In this document: one piece after another, positions 42,907 through 56,100 of the stretch
Numbering within the stretch: position 1 is the stretch's first letter
Layout: every line of letters starts with the position of its first letter
DNA from: Siderastrea siderea
Taxonomy: Eukaryota > Cnidaria > Anthozoa > Scleractinia > Rhizangiidae
Length of the DNA stretch: 64,000 bases
Reading direction: 5' to 3'
Assembly (NCBI GenBank): GCA_964030785.1
Contig: OZ034979.1
Coordinates: 37,064,484-37,128,483, forward strand
Translations under genes and position numbers: made by a program
The notes under the pieces: generated by a model
Told to the model about the DNA's origin: nothing
Seen by the model: only the letters and a program-made list of their open reading frames with translations
The model's database searches: none

Positions 42907-44718
42907 ATGGCGGACGATCACTGCATTGTGGTGAAAAGATACAATTCCGATTTGAGCTGCTGTGGCATCGTTTTAGACAGCAACAATGGAATTGTGTTAA
43001 CAGTTGCGTCTTTATTTACTGAGCTGTTACCTCAAATTGCATCACAAAGCCCACTCAGCGCCGATTGCCCGTTACTTTTGCAAGATGATTTCGCGTCGAC
43101 GTCGCCGAAAGTAGAAGTTGTAATTCAAAGATCTAGAAGTGGACAAGAAACTTTTAGAACGCTTCAAGGTCGTGTGGTTTTACTCTGGAGAGATGAGGGT
43201 TTGCAGAGGATCACAGAACTTGTTTTTCCATCATCGGAGTGGAAATTCGAATCACTGAGTCCTACTAATAGCGAACTGAAATCAACCCAGCAGACGACTG
43301 AAGGGAATGAAAACGAAGAACAGCAAAACGAAGTCGGTGCTCATCAAAGTGTTCTGTCAGAATTTGCGCTAATTCACGTTGAGAGTCTGAAGAAATACAT
43401 GTCCTGTAGACCCATTAATTTATCAATATTAGGTACCTGTGGAAGTCCAGAAAAAGGGGATACAGTATTTGTTGTAGGTACCCCATTTGGGTGTGAATGT
43501 CCCCCGGTATTCTATAACAGCGTTTCAAAGGGCATTGTATCAAACTTGATAGGAGCTAAAAAGGAATTGATAATCACTGATGCACGCTGCATTCCAGGCT
43601 GTGAGGGTTGTGCAATGTATGTGAGAAGTTCTCAACCAGGTTCATTGCAACAAGGTTCAATGCCTCATGGCATTATTCTGGCACCGTTTTGTTGGAGAAA
43701 TGGAGAGTGGATCGGGATCACTTTAGCATGTTCACTACAGTACCTTATGCACAATTTAAGGAAACTTTTATTCACCAAATTTCAGTCAATATCCCACGAA
43801 TTTCAAGTTTTATTGGGTAGGTTAGACCTCCTGGCTAAGCTCCAGTGCCAACCAGTCAGCATTGATGAACAAGTTGAGAAACAAAGCCAAGAGAGAAATT
43901 TCCATCAAGTGAACTTGACTGCTTGTGACACTCTAGAGAAGGCATTTTCTAGTGTTGTCATGGTGCAGTGTGGGAGGACATGGGGCTCTGGCATTGTGAT
44001 GGATGCAAAGCAAGGGCTTGTAGCAACCTGCAGTCATGTGATTCGAGGATACAAAGACTCCATTGTGGTGACAGGCAATGAAAACAGCACTCTCTCTTCA
44101 AGTAGCGTGGACAGCGTATACTGTGTGTTTCCAAGTGGTGTCTGTCAAGTAGCACAGGTCCTTTATGAAACGAGTGAAGGCTTTCCTTTGGACTTTGCAC
44201 TTTTAAAAGTTCATCCAAGTCCCTCACTGATATCTTTAAAACCTAGGTTAGGGACAGATGCTGCTCAAGTGAAAGCTTACAATTTGTCTGATTCTTTGTA
44301 TAGGAAGGGAGAAAGTGTCTTTGTTATTGGTTTTCCCCTGTTTGCATGCCAGCAACATTCTGACCCATCGGTTGTTTCAGGGGTGATATCAAACATTGCT
44401 TTTGCTAACAACCAGGCAGTATTACTGCAGTCTAGTGCTGCAGTGCATTGTGGGGCTAGTGGGGGAGCTCTGGTATCCATGGTAACTGGGGAATTGCTTG
44501 GAATGGTGACAAGTCACACTAAAGATGCAAACATGTCATCAGCCTTTCCTCACGTCAACTTCAGCATCCCTTCTGATTTGCTGTGTAAACTTGTTTTATC
44601 TGTCAAGCATGGTAATGTTAAGAATGGTTTGCAAGCCTTGGTTTCAGATCATGTGGGAAATATTTGGAAGCTTAAGAGAACTGTATGTGAGAGCCCTCTA
44701 ATTACCAGCAAATTGTAA
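42907..44718 (+). CDS. TYSND1: TYSND1, peroxisomal leader-peptide-processing protease
   Basis: A single-exon ORF of 603 aa (human TYSND1 is 566). The C-terminal half is a trypsin-like domain: GSGIVMD then CSHVIRG gives His377, PLDFALLKV gives Asp429, and CGASGGALV gives Ser518, a complete triad in the usual order. The N-terminal half is the degenerate protease-like region typical of the family (GTPFGCECPP near 195). The last three residues are SKL, the canonical PTS1 signal, so the product should enter peroxisomes through PEX5. There, by family knowledge, it processes PTS1/PTS2 enzymes of beta-oxidation and itself. The ATG at 42907 is the first in frame and sits in ATCCAAGATGGC. It is divergently arranged with KNL1. 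Confidence 0.93.
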   Translation: MADDHCIVVKRYNSDLSCCGIVLDSNNGIVLTVASLFTELLPQIASQSPLSADCPLLLQDDFASTSPKVEVVIQRSRSGQETFRTLQGRVVLLWRDEGLQRITELVFPSSEWKFESLSPTNSELKSTQQTTEGNENEEQQNEVGAHQSVLSEFALIHVESLKKYMSCRPINLSILGTCGSPEKGDTVFVVGTPFGCECPPVFYNSVSKGIVSNLIGAKKELIITDARCIPGCEGCAMYVRSSQPGSLQQGSMPHGIILAPFCWRNGEWIGITLACSLQYLMHNLRKLLFTKFQSISHEFQVLLGRLDLLAKLQCQPVSIDEQVEKQSQERNFHQVNLTACDTLEKAFSSVVMVQCGRTWGSGIVMDAKQGLVATCSHVIRGYKDSIVVTGNENSTLSSSSVDSVYCVFPSGVCQVAQVLYETSEGFPLDFALLKVHPSPSLISLKPRLGTDAAQVKAYNLSDSLYRKGESVFVIGFPLFACQQHSDPSVVSGVISNIAFANNQAVLLQSSAAVHCGASGGALVSMVTGELLGMVTSHTKDANMSSAFPHVNFSIPSDLLCKLVLSVKHGNVKNGLQALVSDHVGNIWKLKRTVCESPLITSKL

Positions 44719-44833
44719 CAGTTATTGTGCATTATTATCAAGTTGAAATGTTATTTCAAAATACAATGTGTTGTTAACTTGTCCCTCTCCTCCATTTTGA
44801 ACAACTGAAAATACAAGAAATTGACTGTGTTTT

Positions 44834-44839
44834 AATAAA
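44834..44839 (+). terminator. Polyadenylation signal AATAAA of TYSND1
   Basis: AATAAA lies 116 bp after the TYSND1 stop, in TTTTAATAAAGTCAACTAAG, the first canonical signal downstream. Confidence 0.65.
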
Positions 44840-44859
44840 GTCAACTAAGCCTTGAATTT

Positions 44860-47150
44860 GACTTGATTTGAGTGATATGACCTGGGGTGGAACATTTGAA
44901 TAGAAATCTGTCACAAAAGTCAAACGCTCCACATCTGCCTGGCCTCCCCGCCCTGCAGCTTAACATAAATAGGCACTTTATGAAGCCCTTCAGAGAGCCG
45001 GTGACTTGCACTTTTCAGGAAACACAGTAAACACTGAAACTCCTGCGGAAGATACTCTGGAGTGAAGCCTTTTCTGGTCAAATTTTGTGCACCACATTGA
45101 ACACGAGTGGAAATTTTACTCGCCACTTATATTTTTAATTGCGGTTATCCCGTAAATGCTCGGCACTCTTGAATAAACCTGATTTTGCGGGCTATTGCGC
45201 TGGTGATTGTAATTCGTTTGTTTTGGAGCGGGTTTGGAGCGTCACTGAGAAGAATTCATGGAGAAGCGAGTTTTCCTATCGGCAAGGTGAACGAAACAAC
45301 GGTCGCAAAAATATCTTCCAATTGTGTAAAGCTCCGAAAAATGAAAAGATTTATTGTTTAGTGACACTGGACGAGAGAAAAAACTACACGTTACAGAAAC
45401 GATCAAAAACGCCAAGCCGCGATTGCACTGCGACTGAACTGTGAGAAGACTGTTTAAACCTAGTCTCCTTTGCAGCCGCTCGGGCCGAAGTTACGCAACG
45501 CTCCCGTCCCGGGGAAAGAGCCTGGAAAGAACGTCAGTCAAACGACGAGAATTGAGCACACCGAGCAGAAGGAAAAACTCGCAGCGGGGATTTCTATGAG
45601 TGTAGCGGTGGGAAGTGAAATGGAAAATACAGACGGGTGATCAATCGACGAAAACAAGCGTGCAAATAAAAACACTGGAAAGGGAAAACGAAAAATTTTA
45701 GCGTGCGACCCACGTAATAAAGAGAACGCGAGAAAGATGCTTAAATAGACCCTTCCACGTTTTTTTTTTTACTTTTGACAAGGACTAGTTAGCGAAAATA
45801 TATCGACAGTGCTAGAAAGAGCACCTTAAAATTAGTAAACTTGCCGAGTTTGAGAGTGATATGTCAGAAACGAGAGAAGATATACACCACAAGAGGTTTG
45901 TATGGTGCGGGGGGGGGGGGGGGAGGAGCAAGTTTGTGCCTCCACTATACAAACGTCTATAACATTTTGTGACTTTGCGGGGCCATATCTTTCACTCTCA
46001 AACTTGGCAAATTTGCTGAGCTTAAGGCGTTTCGATGGATTTTCGCTAACTGGTCCATGTGAAAAGTTGAAAAAACCGTGGAAGAGTGTATTCAGCCTGA
46101 TCGCACATAAAGTCAAAACTCCCTTTGCGAACACCTTTCGTAAGCAACCGCCTCCCACGAGCGAACACTTTTTCAAAATACTAAACTTTTCTCAGTCACA
46201 AGTTCTAAGAATTAGATTCAGCACTCAAACAAAATCTTTTTACCGTAGTATTTTATTGTCAGATTCAAAAAGGAATATAATAAAATAAATAACTTCACCT
46301 CGACGATTGTTCTCTATAAATTATTGATACTATTGTTATTAACAGAATCATTGCTTCTTATTTACTAGTTCTATAACTTCCGTTTACAGACAAACACACC
46401 AAAACTAGGAATCACACGTCCTGTCGACTTTTCCGAAGAACTTCGCCTTTCGTGGAGGCATAAGAGGGCTCGGCACGCTAGATCTCGGTCGCTTCGCGCT
46501 TGTTTCAATTTCGCTCCTCAAGAGTAAAAACATCCTGAGCTCGGCTTGTGGGCCAGTCTATACGCCTGCTTACGAAGCAACATAAACTCAATACTTACAA
46601 ATCAAAAACGATTGGGAGGACTGCGAAAGTTTAATCATATTATTTTGTTATTTATAAGAAATAACGTATTTTTTTTCACTCTTTTACGGTCTTTTTTTCT
46701 TTAACAGTAGAGGGCGCGAGGAATCGGGAATGATGTGATCCGAGGGATGCAGCCACGATCTGCCATGAAGGCTCGCTGCTCCTATCGCGCCAATCACTAT
46801 TCATAGCTCTTTACTATTCTTGATGAAAATAACGACCGCTCACAATCTAACGATTTTTCTTAGAGAATGAGTCATTTTACACGGCTTGTATTTGGAAACG
46901 TGTTATTTTAAAATGTTTTTTTTTAATTTATGAATCAACATAGCATTAAAATCGTAGCGAATAAGTATAAGCACCTGAAATTTCTTATTTGAATACTTTC
47001 AGTCGTTGAACTATCCAATCATAATTTATAAGGATAACTTCCAGCGTAAAGCCATATGCGAAAGAATTTCTAGCATAAAAATAAAACGATTATCAAGCAT
47101 TCTCTCGAGAGACGAGCAGATTTTGTCAATACCTTGTGGAATTAAGAACA
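44860..47150. other. Gene-free interval between TYSND1 and ACSF3
   Basis: Both flanking genes end here (convergent). ORFs of 68-128 codons occur at 44920-45126 (-), 45139-45444 (+) and 45902-46288 (+); none shows a recognisable motif or splice context. The interval includes a poly-G run at 45910-45922. CpG is denser at 45400-46600 than in surrounding introns, which may mark a young repeat or an unannotated regulatory region. Confidence 0.4.
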
Positions 47151-47163
47151 GCAATATAAGTGC

Positions 47164-50100
47164 CTATACCTGACCAAAGTATAATGTAATCAGTTCTTTC
47201 TTGTTAACTTTTCCCATTGCGTTTCTTGGTAATTCGTCCACAACAAGAAGGACCGTGGGGATCTGGTAGCGAATCATACTTCCGCTGGCCCATTGCTTCA
47301 AATCTGGCAGGCTCATTGTCTGAGTGCACAAACAAATGATACAGAAAAAAAAAGGAAAAAAGAAAGGAAAGAGGTTCAGATGCGTTCATTTCATATGCAA
47401 ATATTTGAATTTAGTTATTGAAGATGAACTACAACGGATCCGTACCTTACCAGGGTGGAGAGTGACAAGTGCCGCCACTACCTCCCCCCACACAGGATCT
47501 GGTTTGCCCACCACGGCACAGTCAATGATGTCATCATGGGACAAAAGATGACGTTCGACTTCTAGAGCACTAGAGGGAAAAAACAAAAATCAAATCTGCA
47601 CAAAATAAAACAGTAGGCCCCGTCCACATTAATAATTATGCCTTTTCATCTGCCCAAAACCTAAGGCAACAAAATATTTTCGTACACCGCTGAGGCGTTT
47701 TTGTATCGTTTTCACCTCTCTACACCAATGAATTTTACTCCTTAATTTCCATGCGTTTTTTTTTTCTATTTTCCAACCTAAAATAGTAAAAAACGACGTC
47801 TGTATTTTCAAAACGATGCGTTTTTACCCATTCATACTGAAAATGATGCGTTTGAAGAAGTCTACACTTTTGAAATTGTTTTCTGAAGTCTCCGTTATGA
47901 TAAGCGTTTTAAGACTATTTAGCGAGGGCAACAAGGGGAAACGCATGAAATATGTGTTTCAAACCACAACGCATTACTGTGACTGGGTAAAGGTACTTGG
48001 TAAAATCCTTAAAAGCCTAGTACAGTCTGCCTTGCAACTCATAGCTGTCGGAGACAGTTGCTTACTGCTTAGCTTCTTAGCTTACTGCGTTATTTCATGT
48101 TTTTTTGTTTTTCATGCTACGGAAACCCGGTTTTCATGGGGTAGTTGGTTTTACTGAAACATAGCGATTCTGAAAAACCTGGGCAGAAAAACCGACCCAC
48201 AACGTAAATTTTCGGGGTAAAACATTAAGGTATTTGAACGTTTGTTTTGAATTCTGAGCAGAACGTGTTGACTCGTACCTGATCTTATAACCTCCGCTCT
48301 TGATAATATCTACAGATGTCCTGCCCAGTATACTGTAAACACCATCTTTATAGACTAGAAAGGAAAAATAAGACAAATAATGGTTGTTAAATAGATTGGC
48401 TGGCTTTGCCATGTGCACAGGAGTATGCATGGTTACAAAATTAGGACAATATCTTGTTATTCACCAGCAGTGTCACCCGTCTTAAACCAGCCGTCTGCTG
48501 TAAAGGACTCCACCGTTGCCTCAGGTTTATTCCAGTAACTGCCGATGAAGAGAAAACACGACACACATATTTTTTATTTAGGATACAAAAAAATACTTTT
48601 AGCTACAAGTCCGCAAAAGTGCAAGCATATCTCGTGGACGTTCTCAGACTAGCGTTATTAACCATTTAAGCCCAAATAGTGATCGGCATCAAATTTCTCC
48701 TTTAACATCAATGCACAATGAAGTGCACAGGTGTCGAGAATTAAGGAAATGATCACCATGCAGGGATGAACTCTTTTGATATTTGAACAACTTCTCCCCA
48801 CTAGCACTACAACAAATGTATGGTAACCAGTAAGGGAAGGTACGTTTTTTCTTAGGGGGGGAGGGCTGGGGCCTCAGAGGGGAGGGTCATCAGTGAAAGT
48901 GAGCACCAAAGGGGGAGGGCCATACCTCATGTGAGCTATTCAAGGGAGGGTCACACATCTTTTCCAGAATTTTTTAATGAGGATTTTTGTGATGTTGCTT
49001 TCCATTTTTCTTACAGATTAAGTTTTCTTTTCACCTACTTTGATTTAATTTGGTGTTTTATTATAGGCAAATTATGCCATGGCACATAGTTTTTCTCGGA
49101 GGACTCGTGTCCTTTTTTGTCCGTATCGAGAAGTACTTGACTCAGGTATCATTTCTTCAGCTTATTGCTGTTGGCTATCCGCTGCCTGATCTCCTGAATC
49201 ATTTAGTTCTGAAGAGTTACTAGTAGTTCCAACAATGCGCTCTACCCTGTCGGAAATGTTGGAAATATTTGTTTTTGAGAGGCAGATTTCGCACACTAAA
49301 CAAATAAACCTTTCTGTTAAAATAACCAACAGCAATGCCAGCTAGTCGGAGAAAGAAGCGCGTGTATTTTCCCTTTAGATATTTTATGTTCAAAACTTTT
49401 ATAATACTCAAATACTTCCATGTTCAAACTTCAGCTATAAAACGTAAATATCCCACACTGATTGTTCGCATTTTCCTTGTTTCAGCACGCACACACTCAA
49501 TATCGAGATATATTCATATTCAAACACTTTGCGTTCCCAAGTGAAACGTTCTGAGGTTTCTAAAGCATGGAACATACCATGTAGTAGTGAGGGGAGGGTC
49601 GCGCTTTTGTCAGTCACCTAAAGGTGGGGGGTCAGGAGTTTTTTTATTAAAACGCAAGGGAGGGCCAACACTTTTTTGGGAAAAAATACCAAAATTCCCC
49701 AGCCCTCCCCCCCCCCCAAGAAAAAACGTACCTTCCCTAAGGAGAATTGATATGCTGACACTGGGGTTTAAAGGGTTTAAGTTACTGGGAAGAGCTCATA
49801 ACCCAATTTCTGACATATTTCTGTGGATTTCTTCTTGAATCAACCCTTGTGGTTGCCTAGCTTGTTTTTCACTGGAAAAAATCCTAAATGCAAACATTCA
49901 GAAAAACTTTTCAGCAATACCTCCCAGTGTTGCTGTTTATTATGCTGTATAGTTTGGGTTCTTACATTTTTTAGTCTGTGAAAAAACCATGAGTGTAGTT
50001 CTGAGAAGGACTGTGAACAAACTGTCCTTCTCAGGAGTACACTCACCCGGACGGCCATACTTTACCAACTGATAATTTTTTGTTGTCGTCTCTTTGAACA

Positions 50101-53100
50101 GTCCTGTTTGTCTGGCATCCACGAATTAGTTCTCTGCAGACTCACCATTTAAATACTGATGGTCCGCGGACTTGCAGTTCCCCTGGCTTTCCTTCGTTCC
50201 CAGGAGAAACAAAAGAACCATTCTCATCTCCTTCGGCAACTACAACCTGCAGAAAAGGCCAAAGGACAAATCTTATCAATCTTTTGTTCAAGTTGATCCA
50301 TGAGCTGTTTGCTGTGGCATTCACATTCACAAAGCATAAGCCAGTCAAGTATTTGAACTGCGGAGGATTGATGGCGACAATTTCATGGTTATTGATCACA
50401 GTGTTTGCATCCGTTTTTAAATATGAGGTGCCCAGAGCCAACAATGTTCCCGCAAAAATGTAAGATAATTGCCTAATTGCCGTTCTACAACAGATTCCGG
50501 GCTAATTTTCATCTGTTTTCATTGTTATTGTTTCTTGCCTTTAGTGAAGCCTCCGATTCATAACTCAATCAACTTCCCTTTCTGCACTCATATAAAGTTC
50601 TCTCAAAATTTAAGCTTTTTGACATTCTTACAACGTTGTTTCCTTAGTATTAGTGATTGTGGTGGGATTATGCTCTCTCGACTATTCTACTTCTAGTGAC
50701 TGAAACTGAAAGTAATACCTTGCTTTCCAAGGATGCAACAAACCCTACATGTACAAGTATTTTGTGCACCCTAACCAATTTTAATGCACTTATACGTGCA
50801 ATATGTGTTGTAGAATTTCTGGTTTCACTGTAGTGTAGTTTCATATTTTCAACTATTACTTGTGTGAGTGAAAGTAACGTTTCACTGAACTCAGTTTTTA
50901 GTTTGCAACAACTTCATCATTTTTTCACTCCTGTCACATGCCACCGTATAAAATAATAATTATTTTAATTAATAATAATAATTTTAATTATTAATTATTA
51001 AAATTAGGTTGACCAGGGTCACTATTGTTTAATAACCTTTCACTGTAAAAAAGATTGATTTTACCTCACTAGTTTGATCCACAATTCGAACCTCTGTCCC
51101 AGGTAAAGGTGTTCCTACACAACCCTAAAAAGAAAATGTGCAACATTATAAAAATAAAGACTTCATTGTAGTTAGAATTAAAACGCTCCTAATTTTATGT
51201 TCAGTTCACATGTTGCTCACCCTGGTGCCAAGGGTTTTTCTTTCTTCTCAAACCAAATTGAGCCAAGAAGCCGCGACAACGAGCAACTTTGTTTGAGAAG
51301 AATAATGAAAAGCCCATGGGACCAGAGCAGATCGATGTCACTAGTAAGTTCTTAATAGGTTCTCACTGAACAACTTTTTTGATTCTTCAGTGTGCTTGGC
51401 AAACCAATGCACACATAGATGAAGAGACTTCAAATGCCTGCTTCTCTAACAATGCCCCAAAACTGAATGTATCAATTTTTACAATGAATAAACAGATGAG
51501 TCTTACAGGCAATCTTGATCCATGAAGGGGATTTGACAGAGCCATTCCTATCTCGGTCATTCCATACCTTTCCAACAAGATATGTTCTAAGATGAAAATA
51601 CAAAGAGGTGATCTAGTATCACTGACATGATCTGTAAAAAAATTATGCGATATGGTTCACCTATGAGATTCACAGAGTGTGGCATTTTTTGCTATAAGCT
51701 GAAAAAAAAAGCTGTTCACTGTTTATGTATAATATTATGTAAACATCTTTATTATATAGACAAGAGTGTTTTAGTGGAAAATAGACCACTCATGAAGTTC
51801 ATATGAAACTACATCCGGGACTCGAGTGGCGTATTTTCCAGATCCTCACTAGCGAGGATATCGACGACGTCATTTCCCGTCCTTACACTGTTTTTCGTGC
51901 AAAAATACCCTTGTCTATATATTAAAAAGAAAATTACATGGTGGCTTGAAGATATGAATGTCTTTTTCTTGTGATAAAAAACAATATTTTACTCACTCGC
52001 TGCGCTCGTTTGTAAAATATTGTTTTTACCACTCAAAAATAAAATTCATATCTTCGCACCGCCGTGTAATATCCTCTATATAATTTGGTTTATACTACAA
52101 CAATGGTCAATTTTAATAAACAATGGTAATTGTAATGTGATTCCCAACCTGTTTTTTCTTGCCATGTTTTCATGATAGGCTCTGGAAGAGCAGCCGAACC
52201 AGACACCATTAATCTTTCAAATTAAAAAAAGAAAAACTAACTTGATCCACTTATCTTTAACATTAAAAGAAGAGAAGCTAAGTTGATATTCTAACTTCTG
52301 ATCTTGGTGTATTAAGTAAAATAAATAAGATATATTGGAATTTTGCAGTCGCATCTCCACAGAGTGGCTTTTTGTCCACTGATTCCAGATCAAATTTGGA
52401 AATGTTGGTTTTTGTAAAGGGAGAAAAACCCAGAGAACCCGGAGCAAAACCCAAGGAGCAAGGACAAGAACCAACAATAAACTCAGCCCACATAATTATA
52501 ACACTGGGACTGGAAATCGAACCTGGGCCACATTGGTGGGAGGTGAGTGCTCTCACCACTGCACCATCGCTGCTGGCCACAGAAAAGCACCCTTGACTCC
52601 AGGGTCAATATCTGTGTAAAGATATGTCAGTGGTTTTAATTTGAGTGTCTGTGGATAAAATCCTCAATTATGACTATTTAAATGAAAGTTGCAATATACC
52701 TTCATGTGATGTTTCTTTTTACAATATTATGCTTATTGCGATTTAAAAATGTTCTTAATTTTTAAATTTGCGACTACGTTGGATTTAATATTCTTTTAGT
52801 TTTATCTCAATAACTTACAAATTGTGTAGGATACAGAGTTATAAGTCACCTGAGGTTTCCACATTGAGATTTTATTCTTTTTTTTTCTTGCTCATTTACA
52901 TTAGTCTCATCATGGTGCTGTATCAGTTTGCTGTAAATTGTGGGAACAGCCATAAACAAAGATGGCCGAGGTTTATTGCAAGTTAGAAGATCCCACACCT
53001 GAAAAAAAATAACAAATGACATTGATGATAAAAAAAGCCAGGTCAAAGCACTTATCGTGTAAATGCAAAAACAGGGTTCACAATTGTGCCACAGGCCACC

Positions 53101-56100
53101 CACATAGACCCTGAACACATTTGTTACAGGCAGCCCACAAGCCACCAAATACTCACACCACAGGGACCCCACCAAAACTCAAGAGTATTAGTATTTTATT
53201 GGGCCGATCCAGCAATTTTTGATATGTAGGTAACTTTTACTTGATACTCAAAAGCCAAAGAATAACAGTTCAGCTTTAGATAATATTGGCTGGTTTCTTT
53301 CTTTGTATTCTTTTTTAGTTTTAATACATTTGATTATTTGAAAATCTAGCCTGTTCCAGGCTGGGGAATGGAGAAATGTGAGAGAGATGGGTTGTGCACC
53401 TTATTTCCATGTTCCCTTTCCAATTTTCATCATCCCTATTCTCTAAGAGCCTGGAAAAGACTATTCAAAATCAAAAAGACAAGTAAGCAGACCTCTACTA
53501 ACTTGAACCCCAGCTATCTCAAATCCCCTACTACCTAGAATTGAACCCCACTTCCATTGGTTGATTTTCTCACATAATAAGATGGCCCATAGAGCAACAC
53601 CATCTTATAGTATTTATTTACCAATTGAAATTCCTATGGTCTCAGTAGGTTCTTCAAGTTCACACACGATTGATTGGTATGTTGATCTATGGGAGGGATG
53701 GAAAAGGGAGATATTTTGACCATGGTATTCTCGGGAACACAGGATGGTTTATGCAATTGACAACTGATTGCTACGTTAATGATGAAATGAAAGGAATTTC
53801 ATTGAAGTAGGTTGTTCAAGGTCATTGGAGATAAAGAGAAATATTTGTGTTTCAATGTGGTTTGATGTAGCTTTTGTTTTCTAGCAACTTCTGATTTGGC
53901 AATGAAAAGTCTGTCTTAAACTCCGACTAATTATTTCAATCCACGCATTTGAAATCTAGCTCATATAAAGAGGGAACAAAAATGCAAGAATCGACACTGG
54001 GTTAATTTTGTCACATCAAAATATTTAGTGCTGAAAACAAGCCTACACTTCAACCAAGTCGGTTGGGGATCCCCTTTCCACAAGTAGTCATGTAAACTGT
54101 AGAAGGTGATACAGGTAATGCAATTTTATAAAATGCATGACATTTTTAATTTAATACTGAAAATATGAGGGCTGTTGGAGAATTCAGAAGTTTAATTCAA
54201 GTGGCTCACAAATTAACTCCAGCCTGTATGGACCATCTTTGATAAACCACAGGTTTACCACTATTGGCTATCTCAAGCTCCTGTTATCTCAAGCACTCCC
54301 TTGTGTGTTCATGATAGCAGGAACCCACCATACAATATCCACATACATATTCTCCTCACTGTTCTCCACATATTTCTTATGTTACTAGTTGAGAGAATTT
54401 GATTAAACATCAACACATTTCACGTCTGGTGATTGTTTCCCTTATGCTCATAACCCACATACTTGATCGACTAGTGATGCCATAGGAGAATTTCTAAAGA
54501 TGCTTGTCACTCTTGGGGCTTAAAGGGTTAAAGATGGGAAAGGGGTGTCTGGATCCCCTGGATGCTTTCCCTAGATCTGCCATGGCTACTCGCCCTAGAC
54601 TGGATGCAAATCCATCACAGGATTAACCACAGCATTGTTTAGGTTTCTCTCATACAAACCAAGATTTACTATGTACCTTGTCTGGTTGGAACTTTGGCAG
54701 CATATGACAAGTGGCTCCAACCCACAGAGGACAGAGAAGAACATTCACTATGCCATGGACATGATGCAGAGGAAGACAGTGAATGATGTAATCATCTTCA
54801 CGCCATTCCCATGCTTTCACCAAAGCACTGATTTGAGAACTAAATAAAATAAACAATTGTTAATGTGCATTTGAGTTTAAATAATTTGCCTGCATGTGTA
54901 CCTCTTTTGTCTTCCATATCATAGCAGGCTATAGAAAACAAAGATTGACATCATATCTACCTTTTCACCCTTTACATAATTACAGCAGGCATTTGACAAG
55001 TGAACAGAAGACCTGCCTGGTTTTATAATAAAATAGGACTCTTTGGGGCCAAATTAATTAAAATGAGCTGTTGAAAGGAGACTGGGAGAGGACTGGGCTT
55101 CTAGAAAATTCAAAAAGATTGGCAGGGGCCTGGGACAAGAATGGGTTGCCTTTTTTAATCTCTTCTCCAGAATGCTCATCTCAATATCATCTCAGCCCCT
55201 CTTCATCATGGGTGCTTTTCCCAAGTCTCTTTCGCTTATTCACAGTTACTTATGGAGGGGGCTGGGTTTGCACTATCACTTGTTGAGGATTTTGGTTCCC
55301 AAAAATACACATTATTAACAAGTGTAAGTTAAAGTGTATAAGGAAGAAGTAGAGAGAACTTACTCTCTTCACCACACCCTATTGGGCCTGCTATCTTAAG
55401 GAAGGGACAGGGGGAAGTATATTGTACCCATTGTTCCAAATGAAATAAACAAGAACTCGACTCTTGTATGAGATTGCAAGCAACCCTACTTGCGGGCAAA
55501 TTTTGCATAACAAATTTAGGGCAGATCACTAAAGATACAACTGTTCAAACCTCAAGTTCCCATGAGTTGATAATACCCCTTTTGGCCTTCCTGTTGTCCC
55601 ACTTGTGTACACAATCATTGCATCACGTAAATCCCAACACTCTTCAGATTGTTCCACTGTGGTCAACTCCTCACTTAATGCCGCTTCATGATTTTGATTG
55701 GCATCTGTCAAAAACATCAAGTCGACTTCTTTTTTCTTAGCCATCGGTTCCAGTTTAAGTGCATACTCGTCGGAGGATATGAGAATGTTAGCGTTACAGT
55801 CGTCGATCGTGTACTCGTACATACTTATTGGATGTGAATTGCACAGTGGAACAGCGATGCCACCATTTCTCCATATCGCCCACTGAGTAGCAACGTAAGA
55901 AACGTCATTCGGACAAAGGAAGGCCACGCAGCTTCCATTAAGATCTCTTTTACCAGTTCTCGTTAGTATATTGTTACCAATGCTTTGACTCAACCGCAAA
56001 AGACGATCGTAAGTGTGGGATCCGTGCGAGTCTACGATCGCGACTCTTTCACGAAAATCTCTCGCTCTTAGAAATACAACAGAACTGTTGACTTCAGAAT

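Noticed and set aside
45139..46288. ORFs at 45139-45444 and 45902-46288, and 44920-45126 on the other strand
   Set aside because: No recognisable motif, no matching exons and one passes through a poly-G run. Possibly transposon debris.
52278..52580. Minus-strand [19 protein letters not shown]..
   Set aside because: Translation of a tRNA-derived SINE body, not a gene.
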